NCBI GenBank assembly: GCA_015056575.1
Contig: SVGA01000011.1
Coordinates: 45,457-109,456 of the forward strand
Length of the DNA: 64,000 nt
Direction: 5' to 3'
DNA from: Butyrivibrio sp.
GTDB taxonomy: Bacteria; Bacillota; Clostridia; Lachnospirales; Lachnospiraceae
In this document: positions 25,983 to 35,279 of the stretch, piece after piece
Layout of the letters: every line of letters begins with the position of its first letter
Numbering within the stretch: the first letter of the stretch is position 1
The notes under the pieces: generated by a model
Told to the model about the DNA's origin: nothing
Seen by the model: the letters and a program-made list of their open reading frames with translations, nothing else
The model's database searches: none
Position numbers and translations under genes: made by a program

Positions 25983-26807
25983 TTAATTAAGAAGTGGCAC
26001 CAGAACCGCTGCCAGAAAATAAATGCAAGGTGTCACAAATATGACACTGTCAAACCTGTCCATGATACCGCCATGTCCGGGAATGATCCTGCCGTAATCC
26101 TTGATCTGATGATCTCTCTTGATGCCGGAGGCAAGAAGATCTCCAAGCTGAGAGATAAGGCTTCCGGCAAAGGTGATTATCATCAGGATGGGAATGACCA
26201 TGGCATCATGAGTCTCATTCCTGTAAAGAAGATATCCGAAGATCGCACCAACCAGCACCGAGCCTAAAACTCCGCCAATGGCTCCCTCCACGGTCTTCTT
26301 CGGGGAAAGCACCGGAACCAGCTTATGCTTTCCGAAAGCTCTTCCGGCAAAGTACGCACAGGTGTCACAAACCCATGCTATAAAAGGGATCCATGCAAAA
26401 TATATTCCCAAAGGCCTGATCCTTAAAAGATACACAAAAGAAATGTTCACAGGTACATAGATAAAGCAGAAGAAACATGTGATGGCCTGCGTGGAGGTAT
26501 ATCTCGGAAACTTAAGTACGTAGCACACCATGATGAGAAAGAACGCAAACATGATGGAGAATACGTAGTACCTGAAATCCTTTATCAGTATCATCTGAAT
26601 GTAATGGACCAGAATGGATATATATCCGCCTATCTCCAATCCATTCATCTTCTGCCCCTTAGTGTGGATCCCGGTAGCCCTTGTAAGTTCAAAAAATCCG
26701 ATACAGGAAACCACCAGAAGTGCCGAGGCTAAGATATATCCGCCGGGTATGAGGACCGCTGCCAGAACAATGGCAATGATCACCCCGCTTATAACTCTTG
26801 TTTTCAA
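25983..26807 (-). CDS. cdsA: Phosphatidate cytidylyltransferase
   Basis: Makes CDP-diacylglycerol for phospholipid synthesis at the membrane. The 274-residue protein has about seven membrane segments and the C-terminal signature region SPKKTVEGAIGG, then SQLGDLLASGIKRDHQIKD and GRIIPGHGGIMDRFDS. This is the CDP-alcohol synthase motif with its catalytic aspartates. It lies 33 bp downstream of uppS, its conserved partner. Confidence 0.96.
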   Translation of the reverse strand: MKTRVISGVIIAIVLAAVLIPGGYILASALLVVSCIGFFELTRATGIHTKGQKMNGLEIGGYISILVHYIQMILIKDFRYYVFSIMFAFFLIMVCYVLKFPRYTSTQAITCFFCFIYVPVNISFVYLLRIRPLGIYFAWIPFIAWVCDTCAYFAGRAFGKHKLVPVLSPKKTVEGAIGGVLGSVLVGAIFGYLLYRNETHDAMVIPILMIITFAGSLISQLGDLLASGIKRDHQIKDYGRIIPGHGGIMDRFDSVIFVTPCIYFLAAVLVPLLN

Positions 26808-26840
26808 CTTATCTTACCAGCCTTGTCATTATAGTCTATA

Positions 26841-27566
26841 TCACACCTGATCAGTCTTAAGCCCGCCGAACTTCCTGTTCCTTCCGGAATAGGATTCGAT
26901 AGCCTTTATAAGCTCATCCTTGTTGAAGTCGGGCCAGGCAACAGGAGTGTAGTAAAACTCTGTATAAGCGCACTGCCACAACAGATAATTGGAAATCCTC
27001 TGCTCATTACAGGTGCGGATAAGAAGATCCGGATCCGGAAGGAAATCGGTATCCAGATTCTCGGCGATCATCTGCTCTGTGATATCACAGGCTTTAAGCT
27101 CACCTTTCTCTACCTTATCGGCCACCTTCCTTACAGCTCTTGTGATCTCATCACGGCTTCCGTAGTTGATAGCAATGGTAAAGGTAAGACCGGTATTGCC
27201 CTTTGTTGCCTCTTCAAGCTCTCCTATGGCATCCTGAATATCCTGTGAAAGCGCCGATCTGTCACCGATGACACGGCATCTTACATTATTCTTCATGGAC
27301 TTCTTGATACTGGTCTTCAGGTAATTTCTAAGGATTGTCATGAGTGCGGAAACCTCCGCCTCGGGACGACTCCAGTTCTCTGTTGAAAATGCATAAACGG
27401 TAAGATATTTGATCCCCAGATCCCTGGCATCTACCAGGATATCCTCTACCGCTTTGGCTCCCTGCATGTGTCCGTAGTTTCTGGGCATCCCTTTGGCCTT
27501 GGCCCAACGGCCGTTGCCATCAAGAATAATGGCCACATGGGCGGGAATGTTTAAATTCTCTTCCAT
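26841..27566 (-). CDS. uppS: Undecaprenyl diphosphate synthase (isoprenyl transferase)
   Basis: A cis-prenyltransferase that makes the C55 lipid carrier for peptidoglycan and teichoic acids. The 241 residues contain HVAIILDGNGRWAKAKGMPR, with the Mg-binding aspartate, then GHMQGAKAVEDI, YLTVYAFSTENWSRP and PDLLIRTCNEQRISNYLLWQ (in parts), the full set of cis-IPPS motifs. It lies 10 bp after frr. Confidence 0.97.
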   Translation of the reverse strand: MEENLNIPAHVAIILDGNGRWAKAKGMPRNYGHMQGAKAVEDILVDARDLGIKYLTVYAFSTENWSRPEAEVSALMTILRNYLKTSIKKSMKNNVRCRVIGDRSALSQDIQDAIGELEEATKGNTGLTFTIAINYGSRDEITRAVRKVADKVEKGELKACDITEQMIAENLDTDFLPDPDLLIRTCNEQRISNYLLWQCAYTEFYYTPVAWPDFNKDELIKAIESYSGRNRKFGGLKTDQV

Positions 27567-27576
27567 AAAACTTCCT

Positions 27577-28128
27577 TTATACGGTCATTACTTCCTTACA
27601 TTTCTCTTCTACAGCTGCATCGATGTCCTTGATGAACTTGTCGGTAGTCTTCTGAAGCTCATCGTTAAGATCCTCGATCTCATCCTCTGATACATCGCTG
27701 CCCTTAAGCTTCTTGAAGGCATCATTGCCGTCACGTCTTACATTTCTGACTGCAACCTTGGCATCCTCACCCTTCTTGCGGATGTCCTTGGTGAGCTGTT
27801 TTCTTCGCTCCTCTGTGAGCTCAGGGAAAACAAGTCTGATCACAGCGCCGTCGTTGCTGGGAGTGATCCCTAAGTCAGAAGCCATGATAGCCTTCTCGAT
27901 GTCCTTTATAAGTGTCTTATCCCAGGGAGCGATCTGAATGATACGTGCCTCGGGAATTGATACGTTACCCACCTGCTGAATGGGAGTGGGTGTTCCGTAA
28001 TAATCTACCTTGATCTTGTCAAGAACGTGGGGATTGGCTCTTCCCGCACGGATACCTGCCAGATCATCCTTAAGGAAATCAAAGGATTTCTGCATTTTGT
28101 CATTGTAAGTTTTAAGCCTTTCGTTCAT
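27577..28128 (-). CDS. frr: Ribosome recycling factor
   Basis: With EF-G it splits post-termination ribosomes. The 183-residue length is normal. Signatures include LAGIRAGRANPHVLDKIKVDYYGTPTPI (the family hallmark, in parts), ARIIQIAPWDKTLIKDIEKAI and RLVFPELTEERRKQLTKDIRKKGEDAKVAVRNVRRDGND. It follows pyrH by 15 bp in the usual order. Confidence 0.97.
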   Translation of the reverse strand: MNERLKTYNDKMQKSFDFLKDDLAGIRAGRANPHVLDKIKVDYYGTPTPIQQVGNVSIPEARIIQIAPWDKTLIKDIEKAIMASDLGITPSNDGAVIRLVFPELTEERRKQLTKDIRKKGEDAKVAVRNVRRDGNDAFKKLKGSDVSEDEIEDLNDELQKTTDKFIKDIDAAVEEKCKEVMTV

Positions 28129-28143
28129 ACCTTAACCTCCCTT

Positions 28144-28839
28144 TCAGTCTGCAGTAACAGTAGTTCCGTTGAACTTGCCGGTTGCAGCCTTAACGATACT
28201 GTTTTCTTCCTGAAGAGCAAATACTCTCATGGGCATCTTGTTGTCTCTTGCAAGAATGGATGCTGTCATATCAACAACCTGAAGATTTTCTTTGATCACA
28301 TCATCGATGGAGATCACATCATATCTCTTTGCATCCGGATTCTTGGCAGGATCGCTGTCATATACGCCGTCAATTGCCTTGGCAAGAAGCATATAGTCTG
28401 CCTCAACCTCGATAGCCCGCAGTACAACGCCGGTGTCGGTTGAAAAATACGGATGTCCCGTGCCTCCGGCGAAGAAAACCACCATATTTTTTGAAAAATA
28501 TTTATTAGCTCTGTCCTTGGAAAAGAGCTTGGTAAATGAGCCGCACTCAAAGGGAGTGAGGATGCTCGTCATCATTCCCTCGCTTCTGAAGATTTCCGAA
28601 ACATAGATACAGTTCATAACGGTAGCCAGCATACCGATCTGGTCTGCCTTCACCCTGTCTATAGCCTCGCTGCTTCTGCCTCTCCAGAAATTACCGCCTC
28701 CGATGACGATACCAACCTGTGTTCCGTCATCTACAAGCTGCTTGACCTGCAGTGCCACCTTTCTGACCGTCTCTTCGTCAAATCCTGTCTTTTTGTCGCC
28801 TGCAAGCGCTTCACCACTGAGCTTTAATAATATTCGCAT
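28144..28839 (-). CDS. pyrH: UMP kinase
   Basis: Phosphorylates UMP to UDP and belongs to the amino acid kinase fold. The 231-residue protein starts with RILLKLSGEALAGD. It contains GIVIGGGNFWRGR, RVKADQIGMLATVMN and FFAGGTGHPYFSTDT, the typical UMP kinase set including the GTP-effector region. It lies between the bactofilin gene and frr on the minus strand. Confidence 0.97.
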   Translation of the reverse strand: MRILLKLSGEALAGDKKTGFDEETVRKVALQVKQLVDDGTQVGIVIGGGNFWRGRSSEAIDRVKADQIGMLATVMNCIYVSEIFRSEGMMTSILTPFECGSFTKLFSKDRANKYFSKNMVVFFAGGTGHPYFSTDTGVVLRAIEVEADYMLLAKAIDGVYDSDPAKNPDAKRYDVISIDDVIKENLQVVDMTASILARDNKMPMRVFALQEENSIVKAATGKFNGTTVTAD

Positions 28840-28857
28840 ATCGTCTCCATTATAATA

Positions 28858-29799
28858 TTATTTATTCTTAAGTCCCTCGAAAAACTCTGAAGGGTTAACA
28901 TCGGCATACGCCTGTGAGCACATACCTTCGATAACAGCACCGTTGTTGATCTGTACTGACTGAGACTTGATATTGCCCATTACGATGGCTGTTGTATCAA
29001 GAACTACAGGTCCGTGAACATCGATATCGCCCTTTACAGCGCCTGCGATAACTGCGCTTGATCCAAAGATATTGCCAACGATAACAGTACTCTGTCCAAC
29101 CTTAACGCTGCCCTTACTTCTTACTTCACCGGTGATCCTTGCCGACTCAGCATAGATCTCTGCCGCATTTGAATCTCCGTTGATCTCACCTGTGACGTTC
29201 AGCTTGCCAAGGCATCTGATATTACCTGTGATCTTGCCGATAAGTTCAAGTGATCCTGTGGTCTGGATGTCGCCGCTTACCACCATTCCCTCGGTGATGC
29301 TGGCAATCTCATCTGTAGGTGTCTGCTGTTCAAAATCCATTGTCTCAAATCCCCCATGCTTTGTTATTTGTTCTGTTTCTGCGTTCCTATCGGCAACATA
29401 CTTGTCGATATGAACGGGATCGATGGCTTCAAGAGCACTCTTGGGCTCTTCAACCTCTTTCTCTATCTCGGCCTCTGTCTGCTCCTCGATTTTCTGTTCA
29501 AGAGTCTCTTCCTTGGGCTCCTCGATCACTTTCCTGAAATCGTCCGTAGCGGGCTCTTCCACGGCAGGCTCCTCCCGGGCCGGTTCTTCCTTTGCAGGCT
29601 CCTCTTCCTCCTTATCGGCAGCACTCTCGTCCAGCTTGATATCATCCAGACGCTCAAGCATGCTGCTTAAATCGGCAGGCTTACGTTCCTGCTCAGCCTT
29701 GTTCTCATCAAGACTTTCTGTCATCTCAGGCTTCTCCTCGGGCATCAGTGTGTTCACTGCCTGAGAGAGATCGCTTTTCAATTCAGAAAAAAATCCCAT
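28858..29799 (-). CDS. Bactofilin with a long acidic N-terminal region
   Basis: Bactofilins polymerise into membrane-associated filaments that place cell-wall enzymes. The C-terminal part (about residues 165-300) is the beta-helical DUF583 domain with repeats such as TTGSLELIGKITGNIRCLGKL, here broken, and VKGDIDVHGPVVLDTTAIVMGNI. The first 160 residues are disordered and extremely Glu/Lys/Pro-rich, unlike short classical bactofilins. The start is set at MGFFSELKSDL because GGAGGAG lies six bases before it. An ATG five codons earlier overlaps that site. Placed between a polysaccharide deacetylase and pyrH, it may organise wall synthesis, which is an inference. Confidence 0.9.
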   Translation of the reverse strand: MGFFSELKSDLSQAVNTLMPEEKPEMTESLDENKAEQERKPADLSSMLERLDDIKLDESAADKEEEEPAKEEPAREEPAVEEPATDDFRKVIEEPKEETLEQKIEEQTEAEIEKEVEEPKSALEAIDPVHIDKYVADRNAETEQITKHGGFETMDFEQQTPTDEIASITEGMVVSGDIQTTGSLELIGKITGNIRCLGKLNVTGEINGDSNAAEIYAESARITGEVRSKGSVKVGQSTVIVGNIFGSSAVIAGAVKGDIDVHGPVVLDTTAIVMGNIKSQSVQINNGAVIEGMCSQAYADVNPSEFFEGLKNK

Positions 29800-29823
29800 C
29801 TTGATCTCCTCCATTCAATCTTC

Positions 29824-30825
29824 TTAGTTGTTGTTGATATGTTGAACCGGTAACGTATTGTCCGTTATCGGAACTATCACTGTGTCATCCATGGACTGTA
29901 TCGCCTCAATGATCTGCGGCAGCGCATCCACCGTGCTCTTCTTGTCTGCAGCATCATGCATAAGTACTATGCAGTGCTTAAACTTCGGAACGTTTGTGAC
30001 TATGTTGGAATAAATGGTCTCCTTGGTAGCTCCTGACCTGTCGTCCCCGGCAGATACATTCCAGTCAAAGTAGGTTATCTCCGAGCTGTCCAGATGATCT
30101 ATAAGCTCTGTCATGTCCACCTGACTCACATCGTTGGAGCTTCCCCCGGGAAATCTGTAATACTTGGACCACACTCCCGTTGTTTCATATAAAAAAATCC
30201 TCAATTTATCCAGATCAGCCTTGAAGGAATCCAGTGAAGAATAGATATCACTGTACTTGTGGCTGTATGAGTGCATCCCCAGAGTATGTCCGTCATTTAC
30301 TATCCTTGCGTACACATCCTTGTACTTGGCACTTGGCTTGCCGCACACAAAAAAAGTAGCCTTCACATCGTACTCTTCCAAAATATCCAGTATTTCGTCG
30401 GTTGATGAGCTTGGTCCGTCATCAAAGGTAAGATATACATATCTGGTACCCTCGATATCCTCAGGATTCTGTGCACCGCTGACATCTATTGTGGCATAGT
30501 CCACATCCATGTACTCTTCCGTGGCGCTCTCGGGAGTGGTATCCGTCTCGGGAGCAGATGCCGTCTCCCGATCCACAACCTCTGTTCCCTCTTGTGAACC
30601 AAGGATCTCCATCTCACTGCCGTATCTTGATCTGTACCATTCAAGGTCGGCACTTGCCTGCTTGTATCTGTCATTAAGCCTGTCAAACCTGATTGCAAGA
30701 ATAACACAGATGCAGGTTGGAATGAGGCAGGAAGCTGCTACTGTCGTAAGGATGAGTCTGCGTAAACGGCGGATTCGACTGCTGTACTCTTTGCGTTCTT
30801 TTTTTTCCGCTCTGTTCGACTCCAT
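29824..30825 (-). CDS. Membrane-anchored polysaccharide deacetylase (CE4)
   Basis: A 333-residue protein with one N-terminal membrane helix (about 25-45), a Ser/Thr/Glu-rich spacer and a NodB domain. TFDDGP (aspartates 135-136) and HSYSH (histidines 185 and 189) are the CE4 metal-binding motifs, and RFPGGSSN is motif 3. Such enzymes remove acetyl groups from peptidoglycan GlcNAc/MurNAc or other glycans outside the membrane. It begins the minus-strand run that continues with bactofilin and pyrH and starts after a terminator and an extended -10 promoter. Confidence 0.9.
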   Translation of the reverse strand: MESNRAEKKERKEYSSRIRRLRRLILTTVAASCLIPTCICVILAIRFDRLNDRYKQASADLEWYRSRYGSEMEILGSQEGTEVVDRETASAPETDTTPESATEEYMDVDYATIDVSGAQNPEDIEGTRYVYLTFDDGPSSSTDEILDILEEYDVKATFFVCGKPSAKYKDVYARIVNDGHTLGMHSYSHKYSDIYSSLDSFKADLDKLRIFLYETTGVWSKYYRFPGGSSNDVSQVDMTELIDHLDSSEITYFDWNVSAGDDRSGATKETIYSNIVTNVPKFKHCIVLMHDAADKKSTVDALPQIIEAIQSMDDTVIVPITDNTLPVQHINNN

Positions 30826-30866
30826 TACCGCAATTCTCTTTCAAATAATTATATATAACCAAACCT

Positions 30867-30885
30867 TAGTATAGCATAGATTAGT
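30867..30885 (-). promoter_or_regulatory. Probable promoter of the deacetylase-bactofilin-pyrH run
   Basis: On the minus strand TGCTATACT is an extended -10 element. The -35 position falls on a T-rich stretch contributed by the upstream terminator. It is 40-50 bases before the deacetylase ATG. Confidence 0.4.
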
Positions 30886-30890
30886 CAACT

Positions 30891-30926
30891 CAAAAAGGGA
30901 GATTTTCATTATTGAAAATCTCCCTT
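30891..30926 (-). terminator. Strong terminator after the small exported protein gene
   Basis: AAGGGAGATTTTC (30895-30907) pairs with GAAAATCTCCCTT (30914-30926) with a 6-base loop. On the minus strand it runs into TTTTTG. Confidence 0.85.
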
Positions 30927-30955
30927 CCCGGTGTCTTCGTTATGTTTTTTAAGCC

Positions 30956-31606
30956 TTACTCAACTGATGTATAGGTTACCAGATAATCGTCGTAATCCCC
31001 GGCAAACATTCCAACTTCCTGAGAGTTGCTGCTGCCCCCGTGGAAAGCCGTCCCCTCGTCGGCGATATTCACCGTATCAAAGGCAATTGCCTCTCCGCCC
31101 TTAAGGAATACGGTTCTTACACCTACGCCCTGAAGATCCTTGTCAGAGTAATTTGTGGCACTTACCTTAAGGACATCATCTGTTCTTTCGGCATCCAGCT
31201 TAACGGAATTGTACGCGCATCTGTCGCTGGGACTTACCTCAAAGCTGTAATCATAGTCGGAAACGCCCTCTATCCTGCTGTTGGCAAACTGTCCGTAAAT
31301 AATGAACTGCTGGCCGTCCCTTACAGCTTCCTGTCCGTCATTGACCTTGTAAAGGGAATTTCCGTCGTTATCCTTTGCCACAAAATCCGCTTCAACCGAT
31401 ATATCTTTTCCCGTGTTATTGGTAGCAACCACAACATAATATGTGGAGAATCCGCAGCTGTCGGGAATTATGTACTCACTGTCCACAGTAATACCATCCC
31501 CCGGCTCTTCGGCGGCGTATGAAGTTTTGGCAGGATTGATGCTCTGGAAAAGAACTGAAAGAATAACCCCCGATGTGATGATAATGGAAAAAAGCCCCTT
31601 CTTCAT
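30956..31606 (-). CDS. Small exported protein, function unknown
   Basis: A 216-residue protein with a clear signal peptide (MKKGLFSIIITSGVILSVLF followed by a cleavable TSYAAEE). The start at 31606 has GGAGGAAA as ribosome binding site and is preferred to an in-frame ATG 18 codons upstream. The mature part has the alternating pattern of beta-sandwich FxLYD-like domains (YYVVVATNNTGKDISVEADFVAKD; KVSATNYSDKDLQGVGVRTVFL, shortened here). I cannot name a family. It has its own terminator and stands apart from its neighbours. Confidence 0.75.
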   Translation of the reverse strand: MKKGLFSIIITSGVILSVLFQSINPAKTSYAAEEPGDGITVDSEYIIPDSCGFSTYYVVVATNNTGKDISVEADFVAKDNDGNSLYKVNDGQEAVRDGQQFIIYGQFANSRIEGVSDYDYSFEVSPSDRCAYNSVKLDAERTDDVLKVSATNYSDKDLQGVGVRTVFLKGGEAIAFDTVNIADEGTAFHGGSSNSQEVGMFAGDYDDYLVTYTSVE

Positions 31607-31729
31607 ACCGATTTCCTCCAAAAAAACAGATTCTGCACAAAACAAATATCCCTTGTGCATAAACTAATTATGAAAGAAAACCCGCGTCTGCGCCATAGGC
31701 TAAGCCCAGATTTTATGCACATTTAAGAA

Positions 31730-31752
31730 AGATTATCTTCTGTTTATAATCT
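31730..31752 (-). terminator. Terminator-like hairpin after the GT39-like gene
   Basis: AGATTAT and ATAATCT form a 7-bp A/T-rich stem, followed on the minus strand by TTCTTAAATG. Weak. Confidence 0.4.
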
Positions 31753-31753
31753 C

Positions 31754-33478
31754 TTAATCTTCGCTGTAAACAAGGTGGTATCCTCCGAAGTTTTCCACAG
31801 TGTAACCTGCCTCTTTCGGGAAAAGAGAAAGCTCGCTGCTGGACACAACAAACACGTCGTCATGGTACTTTGATGCAGTCACATCCCGGGGAAGCTCAAA
31901 GGTGAAGTTGCCAAAGTGCCTTGCGATCCTGAATTCCGCGTAGGGATCCTTGTATTCTACAGTGGAATAGAACTTCTGCGGGTCATACTCCGTGTAATAC
32001 AGCGTCAGCATGAAGGGTGCGGACAGTCCTTCGTAGGTTGACCATATTTCCCGCTCATCCCCGGCGATCTCGTAGGCTCTTTTCATGGCGTCGCCGTACC
32101 CGGGCATATAGATACTGGTGGCATAGTGGGAGTAATCCGTGAAGTAGTCTTTGGCAAAAGACAAAGCGGCTATAAGGACGATAACTGCAAGAGCCCAAAA
32201 TGCCTTGCCGATATTCTCAAGTATGAACACAAAGCCCCTTGCAAAGAAATAAATGCAGGGGACAAACAGCATCACCAGCCTGTTAATATCGGGAACTATC
32301 ACCAGTCCCAGAATGAAGCTTGCCACGGTAAACGCAACGAACAGGGCATTCATAACACCTGCGCTGTCTTCTGTCTTATCCTTTTTTCGGGCAAAAAACT
32401 CTTTGACCCCCACCAGGATTCCGATAAAAGTCACAGGGAAAGTGAATTCGTAAAGAGATGCATACCCCGGATAATAATGAGCTATGGTATGGGCCGAGTC
32501 ACCTATGGTGATCGCCAGAATAACAGACTTAAGGTTGTTTAGTAACTTTGCGGGAAGGTCTCCGTCAAAGGAAATGAAGGCCTCTCCCGTCCTGGCAGAT
32601 GTGAATTTATTGAATGAGAAGTAAGGCGTAAGTATCTCGGGAAGTCCAAGATAATTGACGCCGTAAAATAACAGCAAAGGAAGGAAGATCACAAGGAAGG
32701 TCGCTGCGGAGATGATGAGCTGCTTCCAGGTAAGGTCACCGCTTATCAGGGTGTAGATGCAGATGATAAGAAGGACGATGGGAATCACAATGGTTGCTGC
32801 GCCGTAGCTGTACATACATACCGCAAAGGCTGCTGCGCTAAGGGCATAGAGCCCGGTGCTCTTCTTTTTTGCAGCGATCACAAAGAGCCAAATGGCCAGC
32901 ATCATGTTAAAGGGCATGATATTGCAGTCAAGGCTCCACCTGGAAAGAATGATGTGCCAGGGGCAGATAGCAAGAAATCCGGCGCCCGTAAGAGCTGCCT
33001 CATTGCGATAGCTCTTTTCCCAAAAGCCCTCTCTGATGGTTGCAAAAAGAAGCGGAATGGTGGCTGTTCCCAGGATTGCAGGGATAAGTCTCAGCTTCGT
33101 TATCCCGGTGCCAAAGAGTTTTATGGAGATCACGTTAAGATAGATAAGAAGCGGGCTTCCGCCGCCACACCCCCAGGTTATGGGATAGATGGGCCAGGGA
33201 TAGCCGTTTCTGTCGGTTCCGTAGTTCACAAGGCAGAAGGCGTCATAGCCGATGGAAGCTTCGTCCTGCTGAAGTCCAAGGGGAATCTGTCCGATCTTAA
33301 AGAGGCGGAGGAACGCGCCAATCATGAGGATCACAGCAAAAATGATCATTGTGGCTCTGTCGCTTAAGGGAGTTCGAGATTTCTTTTCCCCCTTTCTTAA
33401 AAATACAATAACGGCCGCTGCGACCAGAATGACGCAGGCAGCCGTTGCTATATAGTTGTAGATGTCGATGATTCGCAT
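31754..33478 (-). CDS. GT39/ArnT-like membrane glycosyltransferase
   Basis: A 574-residue protein with about twelve membrane segments and the fold pattern of GT-C lipid-linked sugar transferases (PMT, ArnT). The first extracytoplasmic loop contains LGLQQDEASIGYDAFCLVNYG, where the Asp-Glu pair is the expected catalytic and metal-binding site. The later TKLRLIPAILGTATIPLLFATI is typical of the PMT_2 group. A soluble C-terminal part of about 120 residues ends the protein. It lies 14 bp downstream of the secreted GH-like protein gene, so they are probably cotranscribed and may act on the same surface glycan. Acceptor and donor are unknown. Confidence 0.8.
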   Translation of the reverse strand: MRIIDIYNYIATAACVILVAAAVIVFLRKGEKKSRTPLSDRATMIIFAVILMIGAFLRLFKIGQIPLGLQQDEASIGYDAFCLVNYGTDRNGYPWPIYPITWGCGGGSPLLIYLNVISIKLFGTGITKLRLIPAILGTATIPLLFATIREGFWEKSYRNEAALTGAGFLAICPWHIILSRWSLDCNIMPFNMMLAIWLFVIAAKKKSTGLYALSAAAFAVCMYSYGAATIVIPIVLLIICIYTLISGDLTWKQLIISAATFLVIFLPLLLFYGVNYLGLPEILTPYFSFNKFTSARTGEAFISFDGDLPAKLLNNLKSVILAITIGDSAHTIAHYYPGYASLYEFTFPVTFIGILVGVKEFFARKKDKTEDSAGVMNALFVAFTVASFILGLVIVPDINRLVMLFVPCIYFFARGFVFILENIGKAFWALAVIVLIAALSFAKDYFTDYSHYATSIYMPGYGDAMKRAYEIAGDEREIWSTYEGLSAPFMLTLYYTEYDPQKFYSTVEYKDPYAEFRIARHFGNFTFELPRDVTASKYHDDVFVVSSSELSLFPKEAGYTVENFGGYHLVYSED

Positions 33479-33492
33479 GAATGATACTTCCT

Positions 33493-35127
33493 TTATCTGG
33501 CGTGCATGGCAGCTCCCCAGTCCGGGATGCCCATATACTGCGCCGCCGCATTTATGTAATTCTGGGCATTTGGCCCGTTCATCTGCTGATAGTATTCAAA
33601 GGCCAGCTTGCGGGAGCCGTCAGCTCTTGTAAGTCCCACGTGAAGCCCCTGAGCAATTTCTGCCGCAAAATCCGTCTGGCGGTTGAAAACGATCATGTTG
33701 ATGTATCTGTTGGTCATTGCCCTCTGGTAGGCGTAGACGATAGCCGATGCCTGAGCAGGTTCACCCTGGGATGAGGAATATCCCACCTCGGTAAGAAGGA
33801 TGGGACGCACTGCCCCCCTGGTGTTAAGCATTTCAGGCTGGCACATGTAGTCCGTCAGCACCTCAATGTTCTCCATTGTAAGAAACGGAGTGTTGATATC
33901 GTGTCTGACCATGGCAGCGTTCTTGGGTGCCCAGAAGCTGGTCCAGGTCATGGGATAATTGTAGGGGTGCTCAGCCAGGCACCAGTCAATGTTGCCCTGG
34001 GCTGTGATGCAGGCGTTAACTGCCTCTATCATGCTGCGGGCCGAGTAGTAACCTGCGTTGTGGATGTGAGTCCAGTTCTGGTCAACGCTTATGCAGACAT
34101 AGGCATTGGCATTTCGGCTCTTTATGGCATTGTAGCACACTCTGACACTATCAGCATAGAGCTGAGCATAAGTCATCTGATCCGCCACATCTGACCAATT
34201 CCAGACGGTTTTGGCATTCACTTCGTTTCCGATAACCCAGTTGTCAACCTGACCGAAGCCGTTTTGGCCGTTGTACCTTGCAGCCAGGAAAGAAACTGTT
34301 GCTGCCAGAGCCTCAAGCCCCTGGTCCTCCGAGGTGTTCATCATGTAGTAGCTGCATTTTCCAAGACCTCCTCTTGCATAGGGAGATATCAGATATTCCT
34401 CCCCTGCTGCGTAAGGGTTTAAAAGAACCAATGTCATTCCCATGCCCTGCTGGGTGCTGGTACGTACAGCGTGGTCATATTGGCTAAGGTATGAAGAATC
34501 AAAGTAATAGGTCTTACCATTGTAATCATAGGAAGATGAACAGTCACCGCCAAGAACATCACAAAGGTTCAGATTGTAGGCGCCCTGTTGAACACCAAGC
34601 TGGACGGCTTCATTGTTGCCGTTACCTATCTTGGCGCCGTCCAGGATAAGTCCCTTCTTGCCGTTGTTCTTTCTTTCGGGGGAACCCGTGGCCAGAGCCT
34701 CGGGATTGGTGATGTATCTTGCCCCGGTCACTGCGACAAAGGCTCCGCCCTGAAGGACGGCCACCTGAAATTTGTTATAGAGATGACAGGATGTAGTTCT
34801 GTATTCAAGAGGAAAGCTAAAGGATGCGCCGGGGGCAATCGCCGCTGATGCCACCGGGCTTCCTGCCGGCGCAGTCTGGTAGGGCTTCTCCGCAAACAGG
34901 TAAAACCTGCCGTCGTCGCTTGAAGGAAGCTCTGAAGCGGAAATGTTAGCCACCACGTTCTCTCCTGTAATGATTGCAGAATTGATACTGACAGCCCCAA
35001 GGCCCTCTGCACGGGCTTTGATGCTAAGGCCGCTGAATGCGGTGAGCATTATTGCCGCTGTAGTTATGACTGTTGTCACAGCCGCCACAAGGGATCTGAT
35101 TGAAGATTTCTTTACTTTCTGCGCCAT
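33493..35127 (-). CDS. Secreted DUF5722-type, GH-A-like protein
   Basis: A 544-residue exported protein with an N-terminal signal segment (SIRSLVAAVTTVITTAAIML), a beta-rich domain of about 110 residues and a TIM-barrel-like domain. WVIGNEVN (Glu302) and LLTEVGYSS (Glu447) look like the acid/base and nucleophile of clan GH-A enzymes, at normal spacing. The sequence resembles the DUF5722 group known from clostridia, which has no assigned activity as far as I know. The start is MAQKVKKSS at 35127, with AGAGGA upstream. In-frame sequence further upstream is not protein-like. A promoter TTGATT-N18-TATCAT may lie at about 35165-35205. Confidence 0.8.
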   Translation of the reverse strand: MAQKVKKSSIRSLVAAVTTVITTAAIMLTAFSGLSIKARAEGLGAVSINSAIITGENVVANISASELPSSDDGRFYLFAEKPYQTAPAGSPVASAAIAPGASFSFPLEYRTTSCHLYNKFQVAVLQGGAFVAVTGARYITNPEALATGSPERKNNGKKGLILDGAKIGNGNNEAVQLGVQQGAYNLNLCDVLGGDCSSSYDYNGKTYYFDSSYLSQYDHAVRTSTQQGMGMTLVLLNPYAAGEEYLISPYARGGLGKCSYYMMNTSEDQGLEALAATVSFLAARYNGQNGFGQVDNWVIGNEVNAKTVWNWSDVADQMTYAQLYADSVRVCYNAIKSRNANAYVCISVDQNWTHIHNAGYYSARSMIEAVNACITAQGNIDWCLAEHPYNYPMTWTSFWAPKNAAMVRHDINTPFLTMENIEVLTDYMCQPEMLNTRGAVRPILLTEVGYSSSQGEPAQASAIVYAYQRAMTNRYINMIVFNRQTDFAAEIAQGLHVGLTRADGSRKLAFEYYQQMNGPNAQNYINAAAQYMGIPDWGAAMHAR

Positions 35128-35279
35128 AATAATCCTCTTATATTGTGAGCTATCAAAATTATGATTAACAATATTATGATAATAGATATTCGTGTTACAA
35201 ATCAAGCGATGGCTCGGACCCGGCTTTAATATTGACAATGCTCCTGAGTCCAGTTTCACAGGATGACTGCCGGTCCAGA

